Counted from the stretch's first letter, positions 25,211 to 34,713 are shown. The stretch is 64,000 nucleotides of DNA from Emcibacter sp048269205 (GCF_048269205.1 NZ_JBLXJC010000002.1:558001-622000), one strand, 5' to 3'. The notes: generated by a model not told the origin, from the sequence alone. A program made the numbers and translations.

Positions 25211-26599
25211 TTACAGCTGTATAACCTGTTTGAATTCCGCCGTTGTCACGTCGGCCTGATAATCCTGTTCCAGTTTTTCCGCCAATATATCCATGGCTTC
25301 GGGCTCACCATGCACAAGAACTACAGGCGGACGTCCCTTGAAATGCGAATACCACTCCAGTAGACCATGCTGATCGGCATGGGCCGAAAGGCCGCCAACT
25401 GTATAAATTTGCGCCTTGACCTGATGTTCATCCCCCCAGAGGTGGATCGTCTTGGCGCCGTCGACAAGGGCGCGGCCAAGGGTGCCCCGGGCCTGGAAAC
25501 CCACGATCATCACATGGGCATCCGGCCGACCGACATTATGTTCCAGATGCCGCTTGATCCGCCCGCCGGTACACATGCCGCTGCCGGCAATAATAATGGC
25601 CCCGGATTTGATTTTATTGATGCGGGCAGATTCTTCCGTGCGCTGGGTCATATGTAAATTCGGCAAATCAAAAGGATCGCCATCCGTTTCATAAATCTCC
25701 CGGGCCCGGGAATCATAGACTTTCGCGTGTCGCGCATAAACTTCTGTCGCCTCGATCCCCATGGGGCTGTCAAGAAACACTTCCCAGTCACCAATTCCCC
25801 AGTCCCGGTAATAACGTTTGAACATATAGATAATTTCCTGGGTACGCCCGACAGTAAAGGCCGGTATCAGGATATTCCCCTTGTTGCTGCGGGCACTGGA
25901 GATAATTTCGCCCATTTCCTGCCAGGTCTTGTCCCAGCTCCGGTGACAGCGGTCGCCATATGTACTCTCCAGGACCACAAGATCAGCCTGCTGAACCACA
26001 TACGGGTCGCGCAGGATAGGTGCTCCCCTGTGGCCAAGATCGCCACTAAAGACCACCTTTCGATGCTTGCCGGCCTCCTCCAGCTCCAGCTCGGCAATGG
26101 CGGAGCCGAGAATATGCCCGGCATCCCTGAGGGTCAGATGCACCCCGGGAAGCAGCTGCGTTCTCTTGTCATATTCAAGGGAATGAAAATGATTGTGGGC
26201 CTTGCGGGCTTCCTTGCGGGTATAAAGAGGCTCCAGCAGCTCCCTGCCTTTGCGTTCCCGCCGCTTGTTTTCCCACTGCACCTCTTTTTCATGCAGATAA
26301 CCGGAATCCTCCAGCATGATGGAGCAGAGATCGGAAGTTGCCCGGTGAGTATAAATTTTCCCCTTGTAGCCGCGCTTGATCAGCAACGGCAGCCTGCCCG
26401 AGTGATCAAGATGGGCATGGGTCAGCACCACGGCATCAATATTCTTCGGATCGAAGGGAAAGGGGTCATTGTTGTGCCGTTCATGTTCACGGCTGCCCTG
26501 AATAAGTCCGCATTCAACCAGAATCCGAAAGTCACCAACAGTCAGCAAATAACACGAGCCGGTGACTTCCCGTGTTGCGCCAAAAAACTCTATCTGCAT
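25211..26599 (-). CDS. MBL-fold/beta-CASP RNA-processing metallohydrolase
   Basis: A 462-residue zinc-dependent nuclease of the metallo-beta-lactamase/beta-CASP type, related to CPSF73/Ysh1-like RNA nucleases. The MBL motif LTHAHLDHSGRLP near residue 60, DAGHILGSA near 160, FSGDLGHRGAP and STYGDR are the metal-binding motifs. The beta-CASP portion shows FTVGRTQEIIYM and IAGSGMCTGGRIKRHLEHN, then HLWGDEHQVKAQIYTVGGLSAHADQ. It is the second gene of an operon with a BCAM0308-type protein 48 bases upstream, a pairing that supports a role in RNA turnover or stress. Confidence 0.9.
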   Translation of the reverse strand: MQIEFFGATREVTGSCYLLTVGDFRILVECGLIQGSREHERHNNDPFPFDPKNIDAVVLTHAHLDHSGRLPLLIKRGYKGKIYTHRATSDLCSIMLEDSGYLHEKEVQWENKRRERKGRELLEPLYTRKEARKAHNHFHSLEYDKRTQLLPGVHLTLRDAGHILGSAIAELELEEAGKHRKVVFSGDLGHRGAPILRDPYVVQQADLVVLESTYGDRCHRSWDKTWQEMGEIISSARSNKGNILIPAFTVGRTQEIIYMFKRYYRDWGIGDWEVFLDSPMGIEATEVYARHAKVYDSRAREIYETDGDPFDLPNLHMTQRTEESARINKIKSGAIIIAGSGMCTGGRIKRHLEHNVGRPDAHVMIVGFQARGTLGRALVDGAKTIHLWGDEHQVKAQIYTVGGLSAHADQHGLLEWYSHFKGRPPVVLVHGEPEAMDILAEKLEQDYQADVTTAEFKQVIQL

Positions 26600-26647
26600 T
26601 GGTTCTATCTTGTACCTGTTTATATCATTATGACTTGCCGTTGCAGG

Positions 26648-27151
26648 TTACCGTTCCCAGGAGACACGCACAAGATATTCATCCTTCGGCGCGTTGATTT
26701 CCAGGTCTCCCTGATAGGCATGCCTGATGGCTTCTCCCACTCCCCGTGGCAAGTGCACATCGGTGAATGTGAGAAGCAGGGAACCGTCTTCCTGATCCTC
26801 CGCAGACATGATCCGGTTGTTCGGGTGTTCCTGCATTTCCTGTTCAACCTTGTTGTGCACCAGGTTCATGATCTCCTGACGATGATCTTCCAGAAAGTCT
26901 CCCTTAAGTGTCAGGAAACCGGCAGGGGCCTTGTCCCTGATCCGCTGGCATGCCGGACAGAATTCCTCATGAGCGCCTTCCGGTTTCGCCTCGGACCAGT
27001 GCCACCTGCCTTTGCTGAACACCACCTCGCAGGACGGACAGACTGTCGGCTCGGCAGGTTTGCCACGCTTTCTGTACGGATCATGGACTTCCTCCCTGAT
27101 CAGGCGATCCCCGCGTACCCGATGGGTTACATCTCCTTCTTTTCCGCTCAT
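26648..27151 (-). CDS. BCAM0308-type (NMD3-like) zinc-ribbon protein
   Basis: A 167-residue cytoplasmic protein. Two CxxC pairs (CPSCEVVF near residue 39 and CPACQRI near 66) form a probable zinc ribbon, and HWSEAKPEGAHEEFCPAC is typical of the BCAM0308 group. The C-terminal half has an alpha/beta domain with LTFTDVHLPRGVGEAI. Some members resemble the ribosome-export factor NMD3 in their zinc part. It is the first gene of an operon with the beta-CASP nuclease, which suggests that the two handle RNA or ribosomes together. The function is not established. Confidence 0.75.
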   Translation of the reverse strand: MSGKEGDVTHRVRGDRLIREEVHDPYRKRGKPAEPTVCPSCEVVFSKGRWHWSEAKPEGAHEEFCPACQRIRDKAPAGFLTLKGDFLEDHRQEIMNLVHNKVEQEMQEHPNNRIMSAEDQEDGSLLLTFTDVHLPRGVGEAIRHAYQGDLEINAPKDEYLVRVSWER

Positions 27152-27310
27152 GATTTTCTCCTTGTTGAACCCTGTATGCCTCTACAATGGACCTTTCCGC
27201 CTGCTGTATCATTGATATTCATCAACAACAGGTCTCATATTCACAAATAACTCTGCACCGGGAAAAGGACTTGCTTCCCAGTGTACAACAATCAGGGCAA
27301 TGATCACATG

Positions 27311-28528
27311 TTAATCTGTGGTCGGCGATGTCTGTGGTGGCGGCCCGGCGGAGAGCATGATTTTCATCATTTCCTCTGCGGCGATGACAGCCAGACGACG
27401 GATGTTATCACGGTCCGCCTCGTCACCCATCTCGTAGGTGATGGAGGGTATGCCGTAGGTAACATAGAAGTATCCCTTGGAGGTTCCTTTCTTCAGCCCG
27501 CTGCTGCCGGGCGCAAGACGCAGGGGAATATCGCCCGCCCGCCCCCTGATTGCCGAATGCCAGTTGACGGCAAAATTCTCCGGAAAGGTCCGGTCTTCGT
27601 TTTTCTGGGTATAGATCAGGTTCTCCCAGGTGGAATGGAAGTCAAGCATCAGGGCGATGCCCCCCTCCTCGCCATCCTCGAACCTGAGCAGTTCCCGACG
27701 CACAAGCTCCGTTTCCGGCTGGGTAAACCTGCCCCAGTCGCGGTTCAGGTCCTGTCCGTTTCTATTTCCGCGCCAATTTCCACGGGCAACACCGTCGGGA
27801 TTGAGATTGGGAATCGCAAGGATACGGTATTTCGCCCGGAACCTGTGTGCCAGATCGCTGTCGCCAAACAGGGTTTCCATAAAGGGTATCATGGCCAGGG
27901 CGCCGGTCACTTCCGGCGGATGTTGCCGGCCCAGCAACAGAATGGTTCTCGTTTCAGGCGCTGCAACCCGGGTTTCCAGTTTATAGATATCCCGTCCCTC
28001 TGCAGATTGTCCCAATTTGTACATATCCAGGAACTTATGCTCGCGGGCCGCTCCCACCATCCACAGGGTGTGCTGCCGGCTGGTGAGAATCTCCTGTCCG
28101 GCAACCCAGAGAGGCTCGCCTTTTTTGACCTTGATGCGGAAACGGACATATTTCCTGTCTTCAGAAATCTTGATATCCCCGGCCTTGACAGTATGCCATT
28201 CCCGCCCATCCGTACTGTATTTGGGCCAGTAGCGATGTTCCCCGTATTCATACTTCAGAATGACGGCGATCTTGCCATTCATGGCGCTTTCAATTCGGAA
28301 GGCATACCATGGGCTGGGGTTGATCGGCTCTTTCTCCGGCCGGATGGTCAGATAATATTCACCGCCCTTTTCCTCACAGCCATTGATCCGCGCCGTGGGG
28401 AAATCTGCCTTGAACTTGACCCTGTCAAAATCGCAAATCGCATTTTCGGCAAGGGCTGGCTGGAAATAGCCCAGAAGGACCGTCGCCAGAACCAGAATAT
28501 ACTTCGCTGTCTTCATCATGGTCGACAT
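27311..28528 (-). CDS. Secreted M14 zinc carboxypeptidase (CCP-like)
   Basis: A 405-residue metallopeptidase with a signal peptide (about 8-27, ending ALAENA). An N-terminal beta domain (about 30-165) like the one that precedes the catalytic domain of cytosolic carboxypeptidases is followed by the M14 core. The zinc ligands are His203 and Glu206 in RQHPPE and His298 in DFHST, the substrate region is NRNGQDLNRDW, and the catalytic base is Glu366 in ITYEMGDE. CCP-like enzymes often prefer C-terminal glutamate, which fits the glutamate theme of the neighbourhood; the specificity here is inferred. It is downstream of the TonB gene, with a terminator between them. Confidence 0.88.
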   Translation of the reverse strand: MSTMMKTAKYILVLATVLLGYFQPALAENAICDFDRVKFKADFPTARINGCEEKGGEYYLTIRPEKEPINPSPWYAFRIESAMNGKIAVILKYEYGEHRYWPKYSTDGREWHTVKAGDIKISEDRKYVRFRIKVKKGEPLWVAGQEILTSRQHTLWMVGAAREHKFLDMYKLGQSAEGRDIYKLETRVAAPETRTILLLGRQHPPEVTGALAMIPFMETLFGDSDLAHRFRAKYRILAIPNLNPDGVARGNWRGNRNGQDLNRDWGRFTQPETELVRRELLRFEDGEEGGIALMLDFHSTWENLIYTQKNEDRTFPENFAVNWHSAIRGRAGDIPLRLAPGSSGLKKGTSKGYFYVTYGIPSITYEMGDEADRDNIRRLAVIAAEEMMKIMLSAGPPPQTSPTTD

Positions 28529-28558
28529 CTTATGTGTTTTTAAGAACGGGACAAAGAA

Positions 28559-28590
28559 AAAAGGTGGCGGCAGGAAACCGCCACCTTTCC
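28559..28590 (-). terminator. Terminator after the TonB receptor gene
   Basis: AAAGGTGGCGG and CCGCCACCTTT form an 11-bp stem. Read on the minus strand it is followed by a U-rich run, so it should end the receptor transcript and reduce read-through into the M14 gene. Confidence 0.85.
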
Positions 28591-28626
28591 GGATTCGGGG
28601 AAGCTGGCGCCTCCCCTGAGGGTTGT

Positions 28627-31608
28627 TCAGAATGTCTTACGTACCGACGCATACCAGTAACGGCCCTCGCTGCTGTGCAGACCGGAATCATAACCATAAG
28701 TGTCATCCGCCAGTGGAGGTTTCTTATCGAAAATATTCCGAGCGCCGATCCTGATCCGCGTGCCGTCCAACGCACCTTCATCAAAGCTGTACTGGACGTA
28801 GGCATTCATGCGGAACCATGACTCGACAAGCCAGTAGTCACCGGTCTCATCCTGCACGGCGCTGGAGTCATAAAAGGAGCTTGTATATTTCGCCCACAGG
28901 CCTGCTCCCCAGCCATTTTTACGCCAGGTCAGGGTACTGGTCAGCTGCCATTTCGGACGACCGCCTTCCTCAATCAGGTCTTCACCTTCCCCGGAATTAC
29001 CGAGGTAAATGGCCGCCAGGCTGCCCTCCTCGGTAAGGGTCTGCTGGGCTTTCAGAAGATGAGAGGCATTGAGTTTGAAGGAAAAATCACCCATCGCCGT
29101 ATCGTCCAGTCTGAATGCCAGGCTGACATCAAGGCCTTCGGTGCGCCGTTTGTCAAAGTTGAAGAAGGGGTCCAGTACATTCAGCACTTCACCCGCCGGA
29201 GCCAAGCCTGATCCCGCATAGAAGTCGATATCGTCGGCTGTAGGGGCAGCCCTGACGATGTTATCGGGAAGCTCAAGCCCCTGTGAAGCATAGTATCCTT
29301 CAAGGGCCAGCCAGTCGTCATCCCCGAACAAACCAACGATACCGTTCTGGTCAATCCGCCAATAATCAACCGTAATGACCAGGTCAATATCTGTTTCCGG
29401 CGCAAACACCATACCGATGGAATAGTTTTCCGTTGTCTCCGGTTCGAGGGTATCGCTGCCGAAACGGATTGATTCCACACTGTCGCTGAAATCGTCGCAA
29501 TTGCTTGTGTCGTCAACATCGCCCTTGTTGATTGCCGCCTGACAACGGTAATAGTCTGTCCGGGTGTTCGAACGGGTGAATGTCTCCGTATTCACCACCT
29601 CGAGCGCCGGCGCCCGGAAACCGCCGGTATAGGCGCCGCGGATTTTCAATCCCTCGGCAACACCCCAGGCAACAGCGATCTTGGGTTTGAAAATGCTTCC
29701 CACATCATCGTAATGCTCGAACCGGCCCGCAAGCTGCATATCCAGACTGGTCAGGAAGGTGCGGTCAGCATCATAGGCCACCAGAGGCACGGCCAGTTCA
29801 CCAAACGCGGAGAAGGTATGTCGATCACCGGAAGAATCCTCCGTCGGGCTGGACCCCATCACGTCGGAACCATGTTCTTCGCCGGTGACGGAATCGGTGA
29901 AGGTGATGGTGCCGTCGAGGCGGTCATCGCGATCCTCCGCAAAGCTTTGATAGCGCCATTCCACCCCGAGAGCCGCGCCGATTTCATTACCAAATAGCTC
30001 GAACGCCGCCGGATTGGACAGTTTAAAGTCCGCCGAGGCCAGTTCGGTGGTGTTAATCCTGCTCACATCAACAATGAAGCTGTCGATGGTGGCCTGATCG
30101 TTACAGGTTCCTGCACAAAATGGGTTATAGGCGGAACTGTCTGTTCCGTTCACCGCCTCCTGGAACAGGGTGTTGCTGATCCTTGAAGTGGTGTCATTGG
30201 TTTCCGCCCGTGAATAGAGCACGGCCCCTTCCCAGTCCCAGGTGCTCCACTGACCACGAAGACCGGCAAGGGCCCGGTAGGACTCATTATCCACACGGAT
30301 CGCGCGCTGAGGAGCATCGGTAACGCGGTAGCGGTCGATTTCAATTGCCAGTCCTTCATCGGGAATATCCCAGCCTCCGCTCAAACGCCCGGGTGTTCCC
30401 AGCGCGCCGAAAATATTGTGATAAGCTGTCGGAGAAAGATAGATCGGTGTAGAGGAAAGCAGTGAGGAATGTTCACGAAGTTTGTCAGATTCCGCCCTGT
30501 AGTAGGACAGCTCGCCAAAGAACTCCATCCCGCTGTCAAATTCATGATTGACGAACAGGAAGGCGCTGCCCCGTTCCGTATCGGAAATCATCTGCCGGTA
30601 CATATTGGAATCATAATATTGATCCCGGCTGATTGAACCGCTGTCAATACACAGGCCATTGGCCAGGATACAATCCTGAGCCACGGAACCGCTCTGATCA
30701 TTTTCATCATATTCTTCAATATGAAATAGCCCGGAGCTTGATGTCAGGCCGGGGACATTGTCATCCGCATAAAAACGGCCCCAGACGTTGCTGCTGGAAC
30801 GGTTGTCGAAATTGGTGTCTCCCTCGAAATCCGTTCCCTCCACAAAGGAGCGACGATCGGAAGAAGCTGCATAGTCCAGCTCGGTCGCATCAACACCTGC
30901 CCCCTTGTAATAATTCAGGGACAGCGAGATATTCGTCTTGTCGTCATTCAGGTTCCAGCCGCCAAGGAAATCTGCATTGAGCTTGGTGCGGTCCGTGTTT
31001 TCGGCAAAGCCATACTCGGCGCCAACCCGATAGCCTTCGAAATTATCCCGCATGATGGTATTGACCACACCGGCCACCGCATCGGACCCATAAAGCGCGG
31101 ACGCCCCTTCCTGCAGGACCTCGACCCGGCGAATACCATTTACCGGCAACGCATTCATATTTGATGTGGTGACGATAACAAGGTTTTCTGTCTGGGTCCC
31201 CGGATGCTGAACCACGCGACGGCCGTTGAGCAACACCAGGGTATTGCCTGAACCGATACTGCGCAGGTTGATGGACGCCACATCACCGCGGGCGCTGTTC
31301 ACCCCGCCACTCACTGTATCCGTCCCATTAAAACTGACCACGCCGTTGGACGGCAGGGCATCGAACAGTTCAATGCCGGATGTCGCCGCAATGGCGTCCA
31401 GATCATCCTGCCCCATCACAGTCACCGGAAGATCACCGGTTACAGTTGCCCCCTTGATCTGGGAACCAACCACAACAATTTCTTCAAAATCGCTTTCATC
31501 TACATCGCCGGGTGCCGCTTCCTGAGCCATGGCGGCATGTGCCGCCAGGCCGCAGACTCCGGACAATAAAACAGCTTTCAACGCACTCTTTTTACTCGTG
31601 TAAAACAT
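28627..31608 (-). CDS. TonB-dependent outer-membrane receptor
   Basis: A 993-residue outer-membrane transporter. The start ATG at 31608 is chosen because GGAGGAAG lies just before it on the minus strand; longer starts at 31710 or 31620 overlap that site. A signal peptide (to about AMAQEA) and a TonB-box-like FEEIVVVGS are followed by the plug domain (about 40-190: SINLRSIGSGNTLVLLNGRR, GASALYGSDAVAGVVN). A large beta-barrel ends in an aromatic Phe (ASVRKTF). By its position in the locus it is likely to import glutamate oligomers or peptides. The operator-like palindrome at 31730-31746 lies about 120 bases upstream. Confidence 0.93.
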   Translation of the reverse strand: MFYTSKKSALKAVLLSGVCGLAAHAAMAQEAAPGDVDESDFEEIVVVGSQIKGATVTGDLPVTVMGQDDLDAIAATSGIELFDALPSNGVVSFNGTDTVSGGVNSARGDVASINLRSIGSGNTLVLLNGRRVVQHPGTQTENLVIVTTSNMNALPVNGIRRVEVLQEGASALYGSDAVAGVVNTIMRDNFEGYRVGAEYGFAENTDRTKLNADFLGGWNLNDDKTNISLSLNYYKGAGVDATELDYAASSDRRSFVEGTDFEGDTNFDNRSSSNVWGRFYADDNVPGLTSSSGLFHIEEYDENDQSGSVAQDCILANGLCIDSGSISRDQYYDSNMYRQMISDTERGSAFLFVNHEFDSGMEFFGELSYYRAESDKLREHSSLLSSTPIYLSPTAYHNIFGALGTPGRLSGGWDIPDEGLAIEIDRYRVTDAPQRAIRVDNESYRALAGLRGQWSTWDWEGAVLYSRAETNDTTSRISNTLFQEAVNGTDSSAYNPFCAGTCNDQATIDSFIVDVSRINTTELASADFKLSNPAAFELFGNEIGAALGVEWRYQSFAEDRDDRLDGTITFTDSVTGEEHGSDVMGSSPTEDSSGDRHTFSAFGELAVPLVAYDADRTFLTSLDMQLAGRFEHYDDVGSIFKPKIAVAWGVAEGLKIRGAYTGGFRAPALEVVNTETFTRSNTRTDYYRCQAAINKGDVDDTSNCDDFSDSVESIRFGSDTLEPETTENYSIGMVFAPETDIDLVITVDYWRIDQNGIVGLFGDDDWLALEGYYASQGLELPDNIVRAAPTADDIDFYAGSGLAPAGEVLNVLDPFFNFDKRRTEGLDVSLAFRLDDTAMGDFSFKLNASHLLKAQQTLTEEGSLAAIYLGNSGEGEDLIEEGGRPKWQLTSTLTWRKNGWGAGLWAKYTSSFYDSSAVQDETGDYWLVESWFRMNAYVQYSFDEGALDGTRIRIGARNIFDKKPPLADDTYGYDSGLHSSEGRYWYASVRKTF

Positions 31609-31729
31609 TTCTTCCTCCATTTTGACCCTGGCCGGTTTTCCGGGCCGGGTTTTATCGGGCATAAATTCCCCTGTATCCCCATTATTCTTGAGGATTGTAC
31701 GATGATCCAATAACAGTGTTTGAGACGGG

Positions 31730-31746
31730 TATAACCTTGGGCTATA
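31730..31746. promoter_or_regulatory. Operator-like palindrome upstream of the TonB receptor
   Basis: TATAACCTTGGGCTATA, with symmetry extending to GGGTATA/TATACCC (31727-31749). It differs at two positions from the perfect site at 42536. A possible minus-strand -10 (TACAAT, 31694-31699) lies downstream of it. It is a candidate binding site for the LysR regulator. Confidence 0.6.
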
Positions 31747-31780
31747 CCCGCATAAGACTGGATTGAGCCTCAGCCCCGGA

Positions 31781-32857
31781 CTATTTTTTGCTTTTTCGGC
31801 TCAATGCCAGAAAACCAAGGCCGGCCAGCATGGGCATGAAAGGCGCAGGCGAGGGAACATCGACGGACTGTTGCACAGTCGCCGTAGCCTGGATTACACC
31901 GACGATGGCCTCGGCGAGAAGCTGGTCACGACGGGTCGGTGTTGTCCGCATATAATAGGAAAATTCGGCATGGACGAAAGTCCCACCCTGGTCGCGGGAA
32001 TACTGGCCCTGCGGATTATTGCGGGCGCCAAGACGCCAGAAGGGGCTGTACCCATTCACACCTTCTCCGTTGACCTGCTCGTTTAGCGGATCATCCGTCT
32101 CCAGTTCGTTGAACACATAGGCATCACCAAACAGACCGATCCCTTCCAGGGCCGCATCAAGAAGCTGCATCTCGACAGTCACATTTCCGGCCCCGTCAGA
32201 AAGAACCGCATCGGTGCCATCAGGAAAATGATCCGCCGTGCCGCTGCCGTAGCCGTGCATCTGCCAGGCTGTGCTATCGCCGTAACCGCCGTTCCATACC
32301 TCGTGAACTTCCTGGAATATTGAATAATCCAGGCTGGTCGGGTTGGCGGTCTGGCTGCCGTTGGCGGAACGATGGGATCCGGCCATCATGAAACCCCGGG
32401 CGTCTGCATCTTCAAACACCCGTGCGCCAAGACGATGGGTATTGGTGTCATGCACCGGATGTGGCACCTCGACAGTCACCGTCGTCACATAGTCTTCATT
32501 GATAAAGAAAGAGCCCCAGCCCTTGGTCTGAGCATTATTAACAAGTGTTTCCCGAACCCCCCAGTAGGTGGATCCGGTTGTCGTGTTGGTGAATTTGACC
32601 AGTTCATAGCCAAGCGCGGCAGCCTGGGTATCCGCAGTCGGCCAGTCATTGTCGTAAAGGCTCTGGGCCAACGCACGGAAGTCCTGGCGCTGGTTTTCTG
32701 TTGGCGGTACGTAAAGTCCGGAATTTTCCGCAAAGGCAAGGTTTTTCAGACGAAGAGCTTCGTCGTAAAACTCACCACTTTCCACAACAAGGGCATTGGC
32801 CATTGCTGGGAAAAAAACGAGGGCGGTGCAAGTTACTGCAATTTTTCTAAACATCAT
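31781..32857 (-). CDS. Secreted PEP-CTERM protein, putative zinc amidohydrolase
   Basis: A 358-residue exported protein. The signal peptide spans about 5-22. The C-terminus shows a PEP-CTERM sorting tag: VPSPAPF (334-340), a hydrophobic helix and a basic tail (LSRKSKK). The core has spaced His/acid motifs: VPHPVHDTNT (His133, His136, Asp137), AGSHRSAN (His162), VHEVW (His185), QMHGYG (His201) and FVHAEFS (His296, Glu298). This order resembles the N-formylglutamate amidohydrolase/PghP-type poly-gamma-glutamate hydrolase fold, but I assign it only by pattern. GGGGAG precedes the ATG. A palindromic operator lies 75 bases upstream, so it has its own promoter. Confidence 0.65.
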   Translation of the reverse strand: MMFRKIAVTCTALVFFPAMANALVVESGEFYDEALRLKNLAFAENSGLYVPPTENQRQDFRALAQSLYDNDWPTADTQAAALGYELVKFTNTTTGSTYWGVRETLVNNAQTKGWGSFFINEDYVTTVTVEVPHPVHDTNTHRLGARVFEDADARGFMMAGSHRSANGSQTANPTSLDYSIFQEVHEVWNGGYGDSTAWQMHGYGSGTADHFPDGTDAVLSDGAGNVTVEMQLLDAALEGIGLFGDAYVFNELETDDPLNEQVNGEGVNGYSPFWRLGARNNPQGQYSRDQGGTFVHAEFSYYMRTTPTRRDQLLAEAIVGVIQATATVQQSVDVPSPAPFMPMLAGLGFLALSRKSKK

Positions 32858-32931
32858 AATTCTCCCCTTTGGTTGTCTCCAGAGTATCGGGAAGAATTAT
32901 TGGAAGTTTAAATACAATAACTTGCGAAGGG

Positions 32932-32948
32932 TATAACCAAACGCTATA
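32932..32948. promoter_or_regulatory. Operator-like palindrome upstream of the PEP-CTERM gene
   Basis: TATAACCAAACGCTATA; on the minus strand TATAGCGTTTGGTTATA, differing at two positions from the site at 42536. It lies between the end of the gamma-glutamyltransferase gene and the PEP-CTERM start. Confidence 0.6.
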
Positions 32949-32957
32949 GGCTTGAAT

Positions 32958-34709
32958 TCAGGGCGCCACAGCACGTGCTCCGGGCCGTCTCGGATCCGCT
33001 GCACCGAGAAATACACCGTCACGATACATGATGGACTGCAGGCTGCCCATGGTCCATCCCTTGCGGATTTCATACCCCATGGATCGGAGGACAGAAACCG
33101 TATCCGGGCTAAATCCCGGTTCCATCTGCAGCACATCGGGCAGCCACTGGTGATGGATGCGCGGCCGGCTTGTCGCCTCGGCGACATTCATGTCGAAAAC
33201 CAGCACATTAACCAGAAGCTGGAATACCGTGGAAATAATCCTGCTCCCTCCCGGACTGCCGGTCAGCAGATAGGGCTTGCCGTTTTTCATGACCATGGTC
33301 GGCGTCATGGAACTCAGGGGCCGCTTGCCCGCCTCAATGGCGTTGGCTTCTCCGCCGATCAGCCCGAAAGCATTGGGCACACCTGGCTTGGCAGAAAAAT
33401 CGTCCATTTCGTTGTTGATCAGCATGCCGGTGCCGGGGACAGTGATGCCGGTGCCGTATGAAAAATTGAGCGTGTAGGTATTCACCACCGCATTGCCCCA
33501 TTTATCCATGACGGAAAAGTGAGTGGTGTCCGGACTTTCATAGGGAAGCGGATCACCGGGCAGAATTTGCGATGACGGCGTCACACAGCAGGCCTTGATC
33601 TGCTTTGCCAGTTCGGCAGCATAGGCGGGATCAGTCAACCCTTTCACCGGCACATCGGCAAAATCCGGATCCCCAAGATATTTGCTGCGGTCCGCATAGG
33701 CGCGCTTGAAAATTTCCGTCAGATAGTGAACCGACAGGGCGCTGCCTGCACCGCTGTCTGCAACAGGTAACTTGTCCAGCATATTCAGCATTTGAACGAT
33801 ATGCACGCCGCCGGAACTTGGCGGCGGCATGGAAATGACCTCATATCCCCGGAAAGACCCGCGCACCGGTTCACGTTCCCGCACATTATAGGCCTTGAGA
33901 TCCTCCAGGGTGATCCTGCCGCCGTTTCTTTCCATTTCCTCGACAATAAGCTTTGCCGTCCGGCCCGTGTAAAATTCTTCAGGCCCGTTCTTTCTCAGGC
34001 GCTTCAGAGTCTCGGCGAGGTCCTTCAGGACCATCGTCTCTCCGGCCTCATAGGGCACACATCCCGGCTTGAAATAGACCCGGCAGGTTTCCTTGTTTTG
34101 ACGCAGACGATCACGCCGCGCCAGGTTCTCCGCCATATCAAAGCTGACCGTAATCCCCTTGCGGGCCAGGTCCTCGGCAGGTTTGATCACCTCGTCCCAG
34201 GACATGGTGCCATATTTCTCAAGAGCGTGGTAAAGACCGGCCACCGTCCCCGGAACCCCGGCAGACAACAGGCTGTAGCGGGACTTGCTTTCGTCCACAT
34301 TGCCATCCTTATCAAGAAAAAAATCCCGATGCGCCGCTGCCGGAGCCTTTTCGCGATAGTCAATGGCAATGGTCTTGTTCTCTTTTGCCAGATGGACAAT
34401 CATGAAGCCCCCACCGCCAAGGTTTCCGGCCCGCGGCAGGCTCACCGAAAGACCGAACCCAACGGCCACGGCTGCATCGACGGCATTCCCACCCTTGCGC
34501 AGGATTTCTGCCCCGATCTCACTGGCATAATAGTTCTGGCTGACCACCATGCCCTCCCGGCCCGCCACCGGATGATGGACAGCGGAATAGTCGATGATCG
34601 CCTGTGAAAATGCGGCAGGAACAAAGGCCAAGAACAACAAAAAGACCGTTATCCCCCTGCTGATCCGTCTGGCCGATCCGGTCACAATATTTCCAATGTG
34701 ATTTCGCAT
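32958..34709 (-). CDS. ggt: Gamma-glutamyltransferase (gamma-glutamyl hydrolase)
   Basis: Periplasmic Ntn-hydrolase that cleaves gamma-glutamyl bonds, releasing or transferring glutamate. The 583-residue precursor has a signal peptide (about 18-36). AGNLGGGGFMIVH and IDYREKAP are substrate-binding motifs. The nucleophile is Thr395 in DTTHFSV, where autoprocessing yields the two subunits, and the oxyanion Gly pair is in LTGSPGGSRI. A ribosome binding site (AGGGATAGG) precedes the ATG. It is the last gene of the capA-dgcN-dgcA-TAXI-TRAP-ggt operon, 4 bases after the permease gene, which points to gamma-glutamyl compounds as the nutrient. Confidence 0.95.
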   Translation of the reverse strand: MRNHIGNIVTGSARRISRGITVFLLFLAFVPAAFSQAIIDYSAVHHPVAGREGMVVSQNYYASEIGAEILRKGGNAVDAAVAVGFGLSVSLPRAGNLGGGGFMIVHLAKENKTIAIDYREKAPAAAHRDFFLDKDGNVDESKSRYSLLSAGVPGTVAGLYHALEKYGTMSWDEVIKPAEDLARKGITVSFDMAENLARRDRLRQNKETCRVYFKPGCVPYEAGETMVLKDLAETLKRLRKNGPEEFYTGRTAKLIVEEMERNGGRITLEDLKAYNVREREPVRGSFRGYEVISMPPPSSGGVHIVQMLNMLDKLPVADSGAGSALSVHYLTEIFKRAYADRSKYLGDPDFADVPVKGLTDPAYAAELAKQIKACCVTPSSQILPGDPLPYESPDTTHFSVMDKWGNAVVNTYTLNFSYGTGITVPGTGMLINNEMDDFSAKPGVPNAFGLIGGEANAIEAGKRPLSSMTPTMVMKNGKPYLLTGSPGGSRIISTVFQLLVNVLVFDMNVAEATSRPRIHHQWLPDVLQMEPGFSPDTVSVLRSMGYEIRKGWTMGSLQSIMYRDGVFLGAADPRRPGARAVAP

Positions 34710-34713
34710 TTTC

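Noticed and set aside
25727..27250. A 507-codon reading frame on the plus strand
   Set aside because: It is antisense to the beta-CASP and BCAM0308 genes, both of which have clear motifs. The same holds for long antisense frames at 22211-23398, 27281-28543, 36262-37314 and 14817-15896.
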